NCBI RefSeq assembly: GCF_033547095.1
Contig: NZ_CP137852.1
Span: 558,001 to 622,000, forward strand
Source: Sediminicoccus rosea
Lineage (GTDB): Bacteria; Pseudomonadota; Alphaproteobacteria; Acetobacterales; Acetobacteraceae
Direction: 5' to 3'
Length of the DNA stretch: 64,000 nt
Made by a program: the position numbers and the translations under genes
Shown: positions 35,478 to 44,850 of the stretch, piece after piece
Position numbering within the stretch: the stretch's first letter is position 1
How the letters are laid out: every line of letters starts with the position of its first letter
The notes under the pieces: model-generated
What the model saw: the letters and a program-made list of their open reading frames with translations, nothing else
The model's database searches: none
What the model was told of the DNA's origin: nothing

Positions 35478-37010
35478 TCAGCCGAAGGTCTTCACGAAGC
35501 CGTCGAGGAAGGCCACCAGCTTCGCTTCCGTCTCCTTCTTGATCTCGCGATCATTGCGGATGCTGGCGACGATGTCCGGGGCCGCGGCCTTCAGCTCGCT
35601 GAGCAGGCGGCTCTCGAACTCGCCGACCTTGTTCAGCGGCAGCTTGTCGAGATAGCCGCGCGTGCCGGCGAAGATCGCGATCACCTGCTCCTCGACCGGA
35701 ACCGGCTTGAACTGCGGCTGCTTCAGCAGCTCGGTCAGGCGGGCGCCGCGGTTCAGCAGGGCCTGGGTGGAGGCGTCGAGATCCGAGGAGAACTGGGCGA
35801 AGGCCGCCATCTCACGGTACTGCGCCAGCTCCAGCTTGATCTTGCCGGCCACCTGCTTCATCGCCTTGATCTGCGCGGCGGAACCCACGCGCGAGACCGA
35901 GAGGCCAACGTTCACGGCGGGGCGGATACCCTTGAAGAAGAGCTCCGTCTCCAGGAAGATCTGGCCGTCCGTGATCGAGATCACGTTGGTCGGGATGTAG
36001 GCGGACACGTCACCGGCCTGGGTCTCGATGACCGGCAGCGCGGTGAGCGAGCCATTGCCGGCCTCGTCGCCCATCTTCGCCGCGCGCTCGAGCAGGCGGG
36101 AGTGCAGGTAGAACACGTCGCCCGGATAGGCCTCGCGGCCCGGCGGACGGCGCAGCAGCAGCGACATCTGGCGGTAAGCCACGGCCTGCTTGGAAAGGTC
36201 GTCGTAGAAGATGACCGCGTGCATGCCGTTGTCGCGGAAGAACTCGCCCATGGCGCAGCCGGTGTAGGGCGCCAGGAACTGCATCGGCGCCGGGTCGGAG
36301 GCGGTGGCGGCCACGATGATGGAGTACTCGAGCGCGCCCTGCTCCTCCAGCGTCTTCACGAGCTGGGCGACGGTGGAGCGCTTCTGGCCGATGGCGACGT
36401 AGATGCAGTAGAGCTTCTTGCTCTCGTCATCGCCGGCGTTGATGGTCTTTTGGTTGATGATGGTGTCCACGATCACGGCGGTCTTGCCGGTCTGGCGGTC
36501 ACCGATGATCAGCTCGCGCTGGCCACGGCCGATGGGGATCAGGGCGTCGATCGCCTTGATGCCGGTCTGCATCGGCTCATGCACGGACTTGCGCGGGATG
36601 ATGCCCGGCGCCTTCAGCTCGGCGCGCATGCGGACCACGTCGGTCAGCGGGCCCTTGCCGTCGATCGGGTTGCCGAGGCCGTCCACGACGCGGCCCAGCA
36701 GGCCCTTGCCGACGGGAACGTCCACGATGGCGCCGGTGCGGCTGACCGTGTCGCCTTCCTTCACCGAAAGGTCGGAGCCGAAGATCACGACGCCGACATT
36801 GTCGGTCTCGAGGTTCAGCGCCATGCCCTTCACGCCGGAGGCGGGGAAATCCACCAGCTCGCCGGCCATCACGTTCTGCAGGCCATAGACGCGCGCGATG
36901 CCGTCACCCACCGTCAGCACGGTGCCGACCTCGGCCACGTTGGCGGAAGCGTCGAAGCTCGCGATCTGCTGCTTCAGGATTTCGGAAATTTCGGCCGGAC
37001 GGATTTCCAT
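35478..37010 (-). CDS. atpA: ATP synthase F1 alpha subunit
   Basis: The 510-residue non-catalytic nucleotide-binding subunit. Landmarks: [19 protein letters not shown] (P-loop), [47 protein letters not shown] with the signature region, and [41 protein letters not shown]. The ATG at 37010 follows the atpH stop by a single base. This matches the alphaproteobacterial split arrangement, in which atpHAGDC is separate from the F0 genes, none of which is in this window. Confidence 0.97.
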   Translation of the reverse strand: MEIRPAEISEILKQQIASFDASANVAEVGTVLTVGDGIARVYGLQNVMAGELVDFPASGVKGMALNLETDNVGVVIFGSDLSVKEGDTVSRTGAIVDVPVGKGLLGRVVDGLGNPIDGKGPLTDVVRMRAELKAPGIIPRKSVHEPMQTGIKAIDALIPIGRGQRELIIGDRQTGKTAVIVDTIINQKTINAGDDESKKLYCIYVAIGQKRSTVAQLVKTLEEQGALEYSIIVAATASDPAPMQFLAPYTGCAMGEFFRDNGMHAVIFYDDLSKQAVAYRQMSLLLRRPPGREAYPGDVFYLHSRLLERAAKMGDEAGNGSLTALPVIETQAGDVSAYIPTNVISITDGQIFLETELFFKGIRPAVNVGLSVSRVGSAAQIKAMKQVAGKIKLELAQYREMAAFAQFSSDLDASTQALLNRGARLTELLKQPQFKPVPVEEQVIAIFAGTRGYLDKLPLNKVGEFESRLLSELKAAAPDIVASIRNDREIKKETEAKLVAFLDGFVKTFG

Positions 37011-37011
37011 C

Positions 37012-37602
37012 TCAGGCGGCTCCCTTCATGGCATATTGCAAACGCTGCAGTTTCGACTTGAGGCTGTTGTCGTAGAGCCGCGATCCGATGCGGACGATCA
37101 GCCCGCCCAGGATGGTGCTGTCCACGGTCTCGGCCAGCTTGACGCCCGAGAAACCGGCCTCGGTCAGGCGCGCGGTGATCTGCGCGCGCTGCGTGTCGGT
37201 CAGCGGGAAGGCGGTGGTGACGGCGGCGACCTGCTGGCCGCGGCGCTCGGCGAGCTTGGCGCCGAAGGCGGCGGCCACGTTCGGGAACTGGCTGAGGCGG
37301 CGATTGGCGATCAGCACGCCCATCAGCTTGCGCACCTCGTCGCCGATCCCGGAATTCTCGATGATGGCGAAGATCGCCTTCTGCTGCTCGGCCGCGCCAC
37401 GGCGCGGATCGGCCAGGAAGGCACGGAATTCGGGATCGTTCCGATAGACGGAGAACAGCCCCTCCATGTCGGCCGCGATGCGGTCCAGCGCCGCGGCGTC
37501 GCTCGCGCGCGCGTCATCGGCGATGCTGAGGAGGGCGAGCGCGTAGCGCTCGGCAACTCCACCGGTCTGGTGGGCGTTCAAGGAAATGGTTTCGGCAGCC
37601 AC
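37012..37602 (-). CDS. atpH: ATP synthase F1 delta subunit
   Basis: The 196-residue peripheral-stalk subunit joining F1 to F0 b subunits. The N-terminal helical domain ([20 protein letters not shown]) and the C-terminal [33 protein letters not shown] are the family signatures. The proposed start is a GTG at 37602, giving a short unconserved leader before the SGVAxRYAxAL motif; no strong ribosome-binding site is visible. It is the first gene of the operon, so the promoter should lie in 37603-37728, where I see no clear -35/-10. Confidence 0.93.
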   Translation of the reverse strand: MAAETISLNAHQTGGVAERYALALLSIADDARASDAAALDRIAADMEGLFSVYRNDPEFRAFLADPRRGAAEQQKAIFAIIENSGIGDEVRKLMGVLIANRRLSQFPNVAAAFGAKLAERRGQQVAAVTTAFPLTDTQRAQITARLTEAGFSGVKLAETVDSTILGGLIVRIGSRLYDNSLKSKLQRLQYAMKGAA

Positions 37603-37728
37603 CTGGGGTCCCGGTCCTGTTCCTGGGGTTAGCCGCCAAGAGCATCCTGGCAAGGCGAGGGCGCACTACCACAGGCTTTTCCGCACCGCAACCAAGCGCC
37701 CGGCGGATTCAGCCCCGCGGCGCGGCCA

Positions 37729-39159
37729 TTATTTTCCGCCCTTGTCCTCGCGCCGCAGCAGCCCGCGCACCACGCCCCAGCCGCCGCGCAGCGCCTGCCC
37801 CGCCTCGGCCGCCAGGCTGGGCGCCGCCGCCTCCTCCAGCAGCCGCTCATGGCGGGACAGGCGGGCCGCATCCCGCACCGAAAGCAGCGCGGTCCAGAGC
37901 GGCTCGATATCGCCGCCGGGCAGGCGGACGGGGATCACCGATTCCTCGGGCAGGGCCAGCGCATGGGCCAGTGCCTCGGGCGTCGCGGCCGGCGCCAGGT
38001 CGCCGCGCGTCATCGCCACCAGCACGGGCGGCGGGCGCAGCCGGGCCTTCTGCCCGGCCCAGGCGGCGAGCGCGGCCAGCGCCGCCTGGTCGGGCGCGCG
38101 GTCCGGCGCATCAGCCGCCGCGACATACAGGATCACATCCGCCCGCGCCGCCTCGCGCAGGAAGGCGGCGGGCGTGGTGAGCGAGGGCATGTCGGCGATG
38201 TTCAGCGCCGGCCGGCCCGGCGCTTCCACCCGATGCTCCAGCACGCGCTTGCCGGGGCGGGCGCGCGGCGTGCCGGCCAGCGCGTTCAGCAGCGCGCTCT
38301 TCCCCGCGCCGGCCTGGCCGGCCAGCAACAGGCGCAGCGGCGCCTCCGGCTCGGCATCGGCCGCATCGGCGCGGGCCAGCGCCGCGAGCTCGCTGGCGGA
38401 GAGGCGCAGGCGCCCGGAATAGAGGTCGATCGCCGCGCGCCCCGTCTCCTGGATGAGCTGGGTGGTGGCGCGGCGGCGCATGTTCTCGCTGAGGAAGCTG
38501 CCGGTGGCGCCGGTCGCGTAGCGCGCCGCCTCCTGGGCCGCGGCCTGCAGCGGGTTCACCATGCGGCCCACGCGATACAGCGTCTCGCCGATCGTATAGG
38601 CGGCGCGGGCACCGGCGCCGTAGCGGTCCACCATGCGCTGGGCCCAGAGCGCATCGCTGATGCGAATCCGCCGCGCACCGGGCCATTGGATCACCCAGCG
38701 GCGGAGTCGCCCGGCCACCTGCTCGGTCAGCAGCAGCGCCTCGGGCAGGGTGACGCGGGCCATGGGGTCGGGCTGGCCAGGGTGGAAATGGTTGGCGACC
38801 AGCTCCACCACCTCCCAGGCCAGGGTCTCGGCCCGGGCGCGGTCATCGAGGTCGAGCGGCTCGGTGCGGCGGGCCAGCGCCTGGACCTTGGCCCAGGCCT
38901 CGGTCTCCTCGGTGTTCCAGCCATCGGTCGGGAAGGCGTCCGCGGCCTTCATCTCGGCCATGCGGGCCTCGGCGCGGCGGCGCACCAGGATGCGAAGCGG
39001 CACGCCCAGCAGGCCGAGCACGGCCGAGGCCAGCGCCCAGAGCAGAACGCCGCCATTCTGCCAGAGCCAGAGGAAGCCGAGGCCGAACAGCGCCAGCCAG
39101 GGCAACGCCAGCAGCGTCGCCAGCGTCACCTCCAGCCAGTAGCGCCTCAGCCAGGCCAT
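37729..39159 (-). CDS. Membrane-anchored P-loop GTPase
   Basis: A 476-residue protein with two membrane segments at the N-terminus (residues ~10-32 and ~36-55). A helical middle region follows, then a GTPase domain starting near residue 275. LLLAGQAGAGKSALLNALAG is the P-loop (G1), NIADMPSLTT resembles G3 (D..G/S), and VAMTRGDL stands in for the N/TKxD G4 motif. I do not recognise a named family; it resembles the dynamin- or Era-like membrane GTPases of unknown role. It starts 7 bp after the scoB stop on the same strand, so it is probably co-transcribed with the CoA-transferase genes, although no functional link is evident. Confidence 0.75.
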   Translation of the reverse strand: MAWLRRYWLEVTLATLLALPWLALFGLGFLWLWQNGGVLLWALASAVLGLLGVPLRILVRRRAEARMAEMKAADAFPTDGWNTEETEAWAKVQALARRTEPLDLDDRARAETLAWEVVELVANHFHPGQPDPMARVTLPEALLLTEQVAGRLRRWVIQWPGARRIRISDALWAQRMVDRYGAGARAAYTIGETLYRVGRMVNPLQAAAQEAARYATGATGSFLSENMRRRATTQLIQETGRAAIDLYSGRLRLSASELAALARADAADAEPEAPLRLLLAGQAGAGKSALLNALAGTPRARPGKRVLEHRVEAPGRPALNIADMPSLTTPAAFLREAARADVILYVAAADAPDRAPDQAALAALAAWAGQKARLRPPPVLVAMTRGDLAPAATPEALAHALALPEESVIPVRLPGGDIEPLWTALLSVRDAARLSRHERLLEEAAAPSLAAEAGQALRGGWGVVRGLLRREDKGGK

Positions 39160-39166
39160 GCGGCCG

Positions 39167-39805
39167 TCAGTTGGCGTGGAAATCCGCCGCCGTCTTGGCG
39201 CGCAGCTCCTCCAGCGTCACCTCGGGCGCGAGCTCCACGAGGCGCATGCCGGCATCGCCGCGCCGATCAATGGTGAAGACGGCGAGTTCGGTGACCACCA
39301 TGTCCACCACGCGCTGGCCGGTCAGCGGCAGCTCGCAGGACTTCAGCAGCTTGGGCTTGCCGCCGGCGGTGTGCTCCATCAGCACGATCACGCGCTTCAC
39401 GCCGGCGACGAGGTCCATGGCGCCGCCCATGCCCTTCACCATCTTGCCCGGGATCATCCAGTTCGCGAGATCGCCGTTCTGGGCGACCTGCAGCGCGCCG
39501 AGGATCGAGAGGTCGATGTGGCCGCCGCGGATCATCGCGAAGCTGTCGGCGCTGCTGAAGATGCTGGTGGTGGGCAGCATGGAGACGGTCTGCTTGCCGG
39601 CGTTGATGATGTCGGCGTCCTCGGTGCCTTCCTCGGGGAAGGGGCCGATGCCGAGCATGCCGTTCTCGCTTTGCAGCTGGACGGAGATGCCGGGGGGGAT
39701 GTGGTTGGCCACCAGCGTCGGGATGCCGATGCCGAGATTGACGTAGAAGCCATCCTGCAATTCGCGGGCCGCGCGGGCGGCCATCTGGTCACGGGTCCAG
39801 GGCAT
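39167..39805 (-). CDS. scoB: 3-oxoacid CoA-transferase subunit B
   Basis: A 212-residue beta subunit of succinyl-CoA:3-ketoacid CoA-transferase. It activates acetoacetate using succinyl-CoA. [19 protein letters not shown] and [14 protein letters not shown] carry the family motif; the Glu of SENGMLG is the catalytic residue that forms the CoA thioester. [41 protein letters not shown] matches the subunit B signature. In this window it would accept acetoacetate released by FahA. It is separated from scoA by 180 bp containing repeat copy D, and precedes the membrane GTPase gene by 7 bp. Confidence 0.95.
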   Translation of the reverse strand: MPWTRDQMAARAARELQDGFYVNLGIGIPTLVANHIPPGISVQLQSENGMLGIGPFPEEGTEDADIINAGKQTVSMLPTTSIFSSADSFAMIRGGHIDLSILGALQVAQNGDLANWMIPGKMVKGMGGAMDLVAGVKRVIVLMEHTAGGKPKLLKSCELPLTGQRVVDMVVTELAVFTIDRRGDAGMRLVELAPEVTLEELRAKTAADFHAN

Positions 39806-39871
39806 GGGAGGGGTCCTCAGAAAAGGAGAAAGGGGAGGGCGCCGCCACCAGGCGGGGCGCCGCGAAGGGAG

Positions 39872-39978
39872 AATGCGGCCGCAGAGCGGCCGCCGCGCCC
39901 AGACGCCGTGGGCAGCCCGCGCGCCAGTGGCGGCGCGAAGCCAAGCCGGCGGAGCCGGCGCCCGGCGCTTGAGGGCGC
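39872..39978 (-). repeat. Stop-codon-linked palindromic repeat, copy D (between scoA and scoB)
   Basis: A 107-bp copy read on the minus strand from 7 bp after the scoA stop: GCGCCCTCAAGCGCCGGGCG, CCGGCTCCGCCGG, CTTGGCTTCGCGCCGCC, a variable middle, then GGGCGCGGCGGCCGC-TCT-GCGGCCGC. Stem sequences differ from copies A and C, but pairing is kept, suggesting compensatory change. Confidence 0.8.
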
Positions 39979-39985
39979 AAAAACA

Positions 39986-40690
39986 TCAGGCCGCTTTGCG
40001 GACCGTGCGGTTTTCGATCAGCTTCTCGTAGTCCGCGGGCAGCTGGATGATGCGCTTCACGAAGACGCCGGGGGTGATGATGTGGTCGGGGTCGATCTCG
40101 CCCGGCTTCACCAGGTGCTCGACCTGCGCGACGGTGACCTTGGCGGCGGTGGCCATCATCGGGTTGAAGTTCCGCGCGGTGCGGCGATAGACGAGGTTGC
40201 CTTCGGTGTCGCCCTTCCAGGCGTGAACCAGGGCGAGGTCGGCGAAGATGCCGCGCTCCATCAGATAGGTCTCGCCATCGAAGACCTGGGTGGGCTTGCC
40301 CTCGGCGACAGCGGTGCCCACGCCGGTCTTGGTGAAGAAGGCCGGGATGCCGGCGCCGCCGGCGCGGATGCGCTCGGCCAGGGTGCCCTGCGGGTTGAAC
40401 TCGATCTCCAGCTCGCCGGCCAGGAACTGGCGGGCGAATTCGGCGTTCTCGCCCACATAGCTCGCGATCATCTTCTTGATCTGGCGGGTGCGGAGCAGCT
40501 TGCCGAGGCCCACATCGTCAATGCCGCAATTGTTGGAGACGATGGTGAGATCCTTCACGCCGGATTCCTTCACGGCGTCGATCAGCAGGGCGGGGATGCC
40601 GCAAAGCCCGAAGCCGCCGGAATGGATCACCATCCCGTCGCGCAGCAGCCCGGCCAGGGCGGCCGTGGCGTCGGCATAAACCTTTCGCAT
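39986..40690 (-). CDS. scoA: 3-oxoacid CoA-transferase subunit A
   Basis: The 234-residue alpha subunit of the same transferase. MVIHSGGFGLCGIPALLIDAV contains the family GGFGxxGxP motif. LTIVSNNCGIDDVGLGKLL, EIEFNPQGTLAERIRAGGAGIPAFFT and PMMATAAKVTVAQVEHLV are standard. The ATG at 40690 is preceded by GAGGAAG at the right distance. Together with scoB it would form the cytoplasmic heterotetramer. The promoter should lie in the 180 bp before the divergent tRNA gene. Confidence 0.95.
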   Translation of the reverse strand: MRKVYADATAALAGLLRDGMVIHSGGFGLCGIPALLIDAVKESGVKDLTIVSNNCGIDDVGLGKLLRTRQIKKMIASYVGENAEFARQFLAGELEIEFNPQGTLAERIRAGGAGIPAFFTKTGVGTAVAEGKPTQVFDGETYLMERGIFADLALVHAWKGDTEGNLVYRRTARNFNPMMATAAKVTVAQVEHLVKPGEIDPDHIITPGVFVKRIIQLPADYEKLIENRTVRKAA

Positions 40691-40800
40691 CGTCACTTCC
40701 TCATCATGGGGTGGCGGCAAACTAACCGCGCGGCGAGGCGTGCGAAAGGGCACAGGGGAGGCATGCGAAAGCGGGGGGCGAAAAAGCGCGGGGGGGTGGG

Positions 40801-40829
40801 TTGCGGGGCGCGCGCGGGGTGGTTATACG
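40801..40829 (+). promoter_or_regulatory. Probable promoter of tRNA-Ala
   Basis: TTGCGG (40801-40806) and TATACG (40824-40829) are 17 bp apart and end 41 bp before the tRNA. The match to a sigma-70-type promoter is moderate. Confidence 0.45.
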
Positions 40830-40870
40830 GCCGCACTCCCGACGGGGTGACTTCCGCAAGGAAGCCTTGG

Positions 40871-40946
40871 GGGGCCATAGCTCAGTTGGTAGAGCGCTTG
40901 AATGGCATTCAAGAGGTCGGCGGTTCGATTCCGCCTGGCTCCACCA
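40871..40946 (+). tRNA. tRNA-Ala(GGC)
   Basis: A 76-base cloverleaf. The acceptor GGGGCCA (40871-40877) pairs with TGGCTCC (40936-40942), with one G-T pair. The anticodon stem is CTTGA/TCAAG with GGC at 40904-40906, and the T arm has GGTTCGATTCC. The discriminator is A, and the 3' CCA (40944-40946) is encoded. It reads GCC alanine codons, the dominant alanine codon in this genome. Confidence 0.97.
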
Positions 40947-41003
40947 CCCGCCCCGCTTCCTGGACATCGCCGATAACCTGATCCGCCTGCGGCGGACCGC
41001 GCG

Positions 41004-41078
41004 TCAGCGCAGCCCGAAGAAGCTCAGGATGGCGATGACGATGACGACCGCGCCGACGATGTAAACGATGCTGTTCAT
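41004..41078 (-). CDS. 24-residue single-span membrane microprotein
   Basis: A 24-codon gene starting at ATG 41078 with an excellent AGGAGG ribosome-binding site 6 bp upstream. The product is a short polar start (MNSI) followed by an uninterrupted hydrophobic stretch of about 16 residues (VYIVGAVVIVIAILSFFG) and a final LR. It is a single transmembrane helix with a positive C-terminus. I do not know its function; such tiny hydrophobic proteins are often dimer-forming or partner-binding. It lies between the tRNA and the DUF4096 gene. Confidence 0.65.
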   Translation of the reverse strand: MNSIVYIVGAVVIVIAILSFFGLR

Positions 41079-41198
41079 GGGGAGCCTCCTGGGGTTGTCC
41101 GGTGACAACGCGCGGGGGCGGGGAAGGTGACGCGGTGGTCTCGCCGCAGGGCCCCAAGGATCGCAGGGGTTCGGGGAGCCCGTGGCATCCCAATTTCC

Positions 41199-41226
41199 TT
41201 GACTTTTTCGCGCTTTGCGGTATATT
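41199..41226 (+). promoter_or_regulatory. Strong sigma-70-type promoter of the DUF4096 gene
   Basis: TTGACT (41199-41204) and TATATT (41221-41226) are 16 bp apart in an AT-rich patch. Transcription should start near 41233, two bases before the ATG at 41235, so the mRNA would be leaderless or nearly so. Confidence 0.7.
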
Positions 41227-41234
41227 TTCCTAGG

Positions 41235-41825
41235 ATGAAGCAGCGCGTCCCCTTCACCGCCCTCTCCGACCGCCAATGGGATGCCCTGCGGCCCTATGTC
41301 CTGGCGCAGAAGGCCAGCCCCGCCGGCCGCAAGACGGCCGACCTGCGCGAGCGGATGAACGCCATCCTCTTCCTGCTTTCCACCGACGCCCCCTGGCGGG
41401 AGCTGCCCGAACGCTACGGTTCCGCGGGGACGGTCGCGCGGCATTTCCGCCGGCTGACGCATGGCGGGCTGTGGGAGCACCTGCTGGAAGCCCTGCACGA
41501 TCTCGGGCCGCGCCATCCGCTGCAGCAGCTTCGCCGCGTGATCTTCCGCGGCGCCAGGCGGGCCGCGAAACTGGTCGGACTCGGCATCATCGTGCTGGCG
41601 CGGCGATTGAACCTTCTCGAGGCCCTGCCTGGGCCGCCCTGGCTGGTGGCCGATCCCGATTTGTCCAAAACCCTGGTGGGCCTGTTCCAACGCGAATTCG
41701 AACATCCTGACCCAGGCCGGTTCCGGCGCTGGTGGCGTGAGAAGGGCCGCGCCTTCATCCAGGTCTTCGCCATCGCGGGCGGGCGGCCCCACATGCCGCG
41801 CTGCGTCAGGCTGGCCATGCCGTGA
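41235..41825 (+). CDS. DUF4096 domain protein (transposase-derived)
   Basis: A 196-residue protein. Residues ~6-75 match the DUF4096 domain found at the N-terminus of IS5-type transposases: [71 protein letters not shown]. The remaining ~120 residues have no DDE catalytic motif and are Arg-rich ([26 protein letters not shown]). No inverted repeats or target-site duplications are seen around it, so it is not a mobile element now. It looks domesticated, perhaps as a DNA-binding protein. It has its own strong promoter and its stop overlaps the purL start (TGATG). Confidence 0.7.
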   Translation: MKQRVPFTALSDRQWDALRPYVLAQKASPAGRKTADLRERMNAILFLLSTDAPWRELPERYGSAGTVARHFRRLTHGGLWEHLLEALHDLGPRHPLQQLRRVIFRGARRAAKLVGLGIIVLARRLNLLEALPGPPWLVADPDLSKTLVGLFQREFEHPDPGRFRRWWREKGRAFIQVFAIAGGRPHMPRCVRLAMP

Positions 41826-44071
41826 TGCGGCTGGACAAGCCGCCCGCCCCGCCCGACAAACGCCGGATGACAACCGATCGCGTCCCCCCCCTGGCTGATG
41901 AGCGCGCCGCGCAGCTCGCCGGCGAATTCGGCCTCAAGCCGGATGAATACCAGCGCGCCCTGGCCATCCTCGGCCGCACGCCGACCCTGACCGAGCTTGG
42001 CATCTTCTCGGTCATGTGGAGCGAGCATTGCTCCTACAAGTCCAGCCGCGTCTGGCTGCGCGAGCTGCCGACCAAGGCGCCCTGGGTCCTGGTGGGGCCG
42101 GGCGAGAATGCGGGCGTCATCGCCATCGGCGAAGGCCTCGCCGCCGTCTTCAAGATGGAAAGCCACAACCACCCGAGCTTCATCGAGCCCTATAACGGCG
42201 CGGCCACGGGCGTCGGCGGCATCCTGCGCGATGTCTTCACCATGGGCGCGCGCCCCATCGCCAACCTCAACGCGCTGCGCTTCGGCGACCCCAGCCTGCC
42301 GCGCACCCGGCGCATCCTGGATGGCGTGGTCCGCGGCATCGGCGGCTATGGCAATTGCGTGGGCGTGCCCACGGTGGGCGGCGAGGTGAACTTCCACCCG
42401 GCCTACAATGGCAACCCGCTGGTGAACGCCATGACGGTCGGCATCCTGAAGGAGGACCGGATCTTCACGGCGGCGGCGACCGGCGTGGGCAATCCGGTGG
42501 TCTATGTCGGCTCCAAGACGGGGCGGGACGGCATCCATGGCGCCACCATGTCCAGCACTGAATTCTCGGCCGATTCCGAGGAGAAGCGCCCCACGGTGCA
42601 GATCGGCGACCCGTTTGCCGAAAAGCTGCTGATCGAGGCCTGCCTGGAGCTGATGGCGACGGATGCCATCGTCGCCATCCAGGACATGGGGGCGGCCGGC
42701 CTCACTTCCTCCGGCGTCGAGATGGCCGGCAAGGGCGGCATGGGCATCGAGATGGACATGGGCGCCGTGCCGCAGCGCGAAGCCGGCATGTCCGCCTACG
42801 AGATGATGCTGAGCGAAAGCCAGGAGCGCATGCTCATGGTGCTCAAGCCGGGCCGTGAAGCCCAGGCCGAGGCCATCTTCCACAAATGGGAGCTGGATTT
42901 CGCCGTGGTCGGCAAGCTGACCGATACGGGGCGCATCGTCATCACCCATCACGGGAAGATCGAGGCCGACATCCCGCTGGCGCCGCTCGAATCGGAGGCG
43001 CCGCTCTACCGCCGCCCGACCGCCGAGACGCCGAAGCTGCCGGTGCTCAAGGCCAGCGAGATCGCGGACCCCATGGGCCCGATCGCCGCGCTGGAGAAGC
43101 TGGTGGCCTGCCCCGACCTCTGCTCCCGCCGCTGGATCTGGGACCAGTATGACGCCCAGGTGGGCGGGCAGACGGCCAAGCGCCCGGGCCAGGCGGATGC
43201 CGCCGTGGTCCGCATCGAGGATCATGTCCGCGCGCTCGCCATGACCACGGATTGCACGCCGCGCTATTGCCAGGCGGACCCGCATGCGGGCGGGATGCAG
43301 GCGGTGGCCGAGGCCTGGCGGAACATCACCGCCGTCGGCGCCCTGCCGCGCGCCATCACCGACAACATGAATTTCGGCAATCCCGAGAAGCCCGAGATCA
43401 TGGGGCAGTTCGCCTCGGCCGTGCGCGGCATGGCCGCCGCCTGCACCGCGCTCGACTTCCCGGTGATCAGCGGCAATGTCTCGCTCTACAACGAGACGGA
43501 AGGCCGCGCGATCCTGCCGACGCCGGCCATCGGCGGCGTGGGCGTGCTGGAGGATGTGGCCCAGGCGGTGGGCCTCGCCATGCCGCAGGGGGCTGCGATC
43601 ATCCTGGTGGGCGAGACGGAAGGCTGGCTCGGCCAGTCCCTCTGGCTGCGTGAGGTCGCGGGCCGGGAGGAGGGGGCGCCGCCCCCGGTGGACCTGGCCG
43701 CCGAGCGCCGCAACGGCGATTTCGTGCGCGGGCAGATCCTGGCCGGCGCCGTGGCCGCCTGCCATGACTGCGCGGATGGCGGCCTGCTGGTGACGGTGGC
43801 CGAGATGTGCATGGCCTCGGGCGTCGGCGCCAGGCTGGAGGCCACGGGGGATCACGGCTTCTGGTTCGGCGAGGACCAGTCGCGCTACGTCGTGGCCGTG
43901 CGGGACGGCGCGGCCTTCCTGGCGGCGGCGCAGGCGGCCGGGGTGCCGGCGCGCAAGCTCGGAGAATCCGGGGGAGGGGACTTGGTTCTCGCCGGAAAGG
44001 GGACCATATCGGTCTCCAATCTGGTGGCGGCGCATGAGGCGACGCTGCCGAAACTGATGCAAGACGCGTGA
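41825..44071 (+). CDS. purL: Phosphoribosylformylglycinamidine synthase subunit PurL
   Basis: The 748-residue small-type PurL that, with PurS and PurQ, converts FGAR to FGAM in purine synthesis using ATP and glutamine-derived ammonia. [15 protein letters not shown] holds the catalytic His. [27 protein letters not shown] is the ATP/Mg motif, and [33 protein letters not shown] and [10 protein letters not shown] are typical of the family. The ATG at 41825 overlaps the DUF4096 stop; an ATG at 41867 is also possible. BolA and glutaredoxin follow. PurS and PurQ are not in this window. Confidence 0.95.
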   Translation: MRLDKPPAPPDKRRMTTDRVPPLADERAAQLAGEFGLKPDEYQRALAILGRTPTLTELGIFSVMWSEHCSYKSSRVWLRELPTKAPWVLVGPGENAGVIAIGEGLAAVFKMESHNHPSFIEPYNGAATGVGGILRDVFTMGARPIANLNALRFGDPSLPRTRRILDGVVRGIGGYGNCVGVPTVGGEVNFHPAYNGNPLVNAMTVGILKEDRIFTAAATGVGNPVVYVGSKTGRDGIHGATMSSTEFSADSEEKRPTVQIGDPFAEKLLIEACLELMATDAIVAIQDMGAAGLTSSGVEMAGKGGMGIEMDMGAVPQREAGMSAYEMMLSESQERMLMVLKPGREAQAEAIFHKWELDFAVVGKLTDTGRIVITHHGKIEADIPLAPLESEAPLYRRPTAETPKLPVLKASEIADPMGPIAALEKLVACPDLCSRRWIWDQYDAQVGGQTAKRPGQADAAVVRIEDHVRALAMTTDCTPRYCQADPHAGGMQAVAEAWRNITAVGALPRAITDNMNFGNPEKPEIMGQFASAVRGMAAACTALDFPVISGNVSLYNETEGRAILPTPAIGGVGVLEDVAQAVGLAMPQGAAIILVGETEGWLGQSLWLREVAGREEGAPPPVDLAAERRNGDFVRGQILAGAVAACHDCADGGLLVTVAEMCMASGVGARLEATGDHGFWFGEDQSRYVVAVRDGAAFLAAAQAAGVPARKLGESGGGDLVLAGKGTISVSNLVAAHEATLPKLMQDA

Positions 44072-44090
44072 ACCGGGGGGTCTGAACACC

Positions 44091-44324
44091 ATGCCGATGC
44101 AACCGGCCGAAATCGAGGCGCTGATCAAATCGGCCCTGCCCGACGCCCAGGTGACGATCGAGGACCTGGCCGGCGATGGCGACCACTACGCCGCGAAGGT
44201 CATCTCCGAGAGCTTCCGGGGCGTCTCGCGCGTCAAGCAGCACCAGATCGTCTATGCCGCGCTGCAGGGCCGGATGGGCGGCGTGCTGCATGCCCTCGCG
44301 CTGCAGACCAGCGCGCCCGACTGA
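44091..44324 (+). CDS. BolA-family protein
   Basis: A 77-residue cytoplasmic BolA/IbaG-like protein. The KH-like fold is recognised from [51 protein letters not shown], with the invariant His in the RVKQHQIVY segment that binds a [2Fe-2S] cluster together with a CGFS glutaredoxin. It starts 20 bp after purL and 32 bp before grxD, and the BolA-glutaredoxin pairing supports a shared role in iron-sulfur handling. ATG at 44091 or 44097 are both possible starts. Confidence 0.92.
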   Translation: MPMQPAEIEALIKSALPDAQVTIEDLAGDGDHYAAKVISESFRGVSRVKQHQIVYAALQGRMGGVLHALALQTSAPD

Positions 44325-44355
44325 ACGCGACCACTTGCCAGAAGGAACTTCCAGG

Positions 44356-44694
44356 ATGAGCGACGACGTCACCGCCCGCATCGAGGCGGACATCAAGTCC
44401 AACCCCGTGGTGCTCTACATGAAGGGCACGCCGGTCTTTCCGCAGTGCGGCTTCTCGGCCCGGGTCGTGCAGATCCTCAGCCATGTGGGCGCGCCCTTCA
44501 AGGGCGTGAACGTGCTGGAGGACATGGAGATCCGTGAGGGCATCAAGGCCTACACCAACTGGCCGACCATCCCGCAGCTCTATGTGCAGGGCGAGTTCGT
44601 GGGCGGCTGCGACATCGTGATGGAGATGTTCCAGTCGGGCGAGCTGCAGGCGATGCTGAAGGAAAAGGGCATCGCGACCAAGGCCGAGGCCTGA
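44356..44694 (+). CDS. grxD: Monothiol glutaredoxin, Grx4 type
   Basis: A 112-residue CGFS-type glutaredoxin that binds and delivers [2Fe-2S] clusters. [25 protein letters not shown] contains the CGFS site, [19 protein letters not shown] contains the TIPQ cis-Pro loop and the GG-C-D glutathione site. The ATG at 44356 is preceded by AGAAGGAA. It is the last gene of the purL-bolA-grxD run and is followed by a diverged copy of the palindromic repeat. Confidence 0.95.
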   Translation: MSDDVTARIEADIKSNPVVLYMKGTPVFPQCGFSARVVQILSHVGAPFKGVNVLEDMEIREGIKAYTNWPTIPQLYVQGEFVGGCDIVMEMFQSGELQAMLKEKGIATKAEA

Positions 44695-44699
44695 TCCTT

Positions 44700-44806
44700 C
44701 CCTCAGCCGCGTGACGCGGGAGGCGTGTCTTCGGCACGTCACGCGCGTTCCGCGCGGCTGGCTTCCGGTCGCTGACGCGATCCGCCGGGCCGGTTCGGCC
44801 CGGATC
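44700..44806 (+). repeat. Diverged palindromic repeat, copy F
   Basis: A 107-bp region starting 6 bp after the grxD stop with the same order of parts but diverged sequence: CCCTCAGCCGCG, an internal stem CGTGACG...CGTCACG, CGCGCGTTCCGCGCG, GCTGGCTTCCGG, a variable middle, then GGGCCGG-TT-CGGCCCGGAT. Orientation relative to the upstream gene is the same as in the other copies. Confidence 0.6.
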
Positions 44807-44850
44807 CTCGGTGGGTGCCGGTGGCTGGGAGCCTTGCGGCCCCTGGCAAG

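Noticed and set aside
41235-41825. Active IS5-type insertion sequence
   Set aside because: There is no DDE domain, no terminal inverted repeats and no target duplication that I could see, and the gene is tightly joined to purL.
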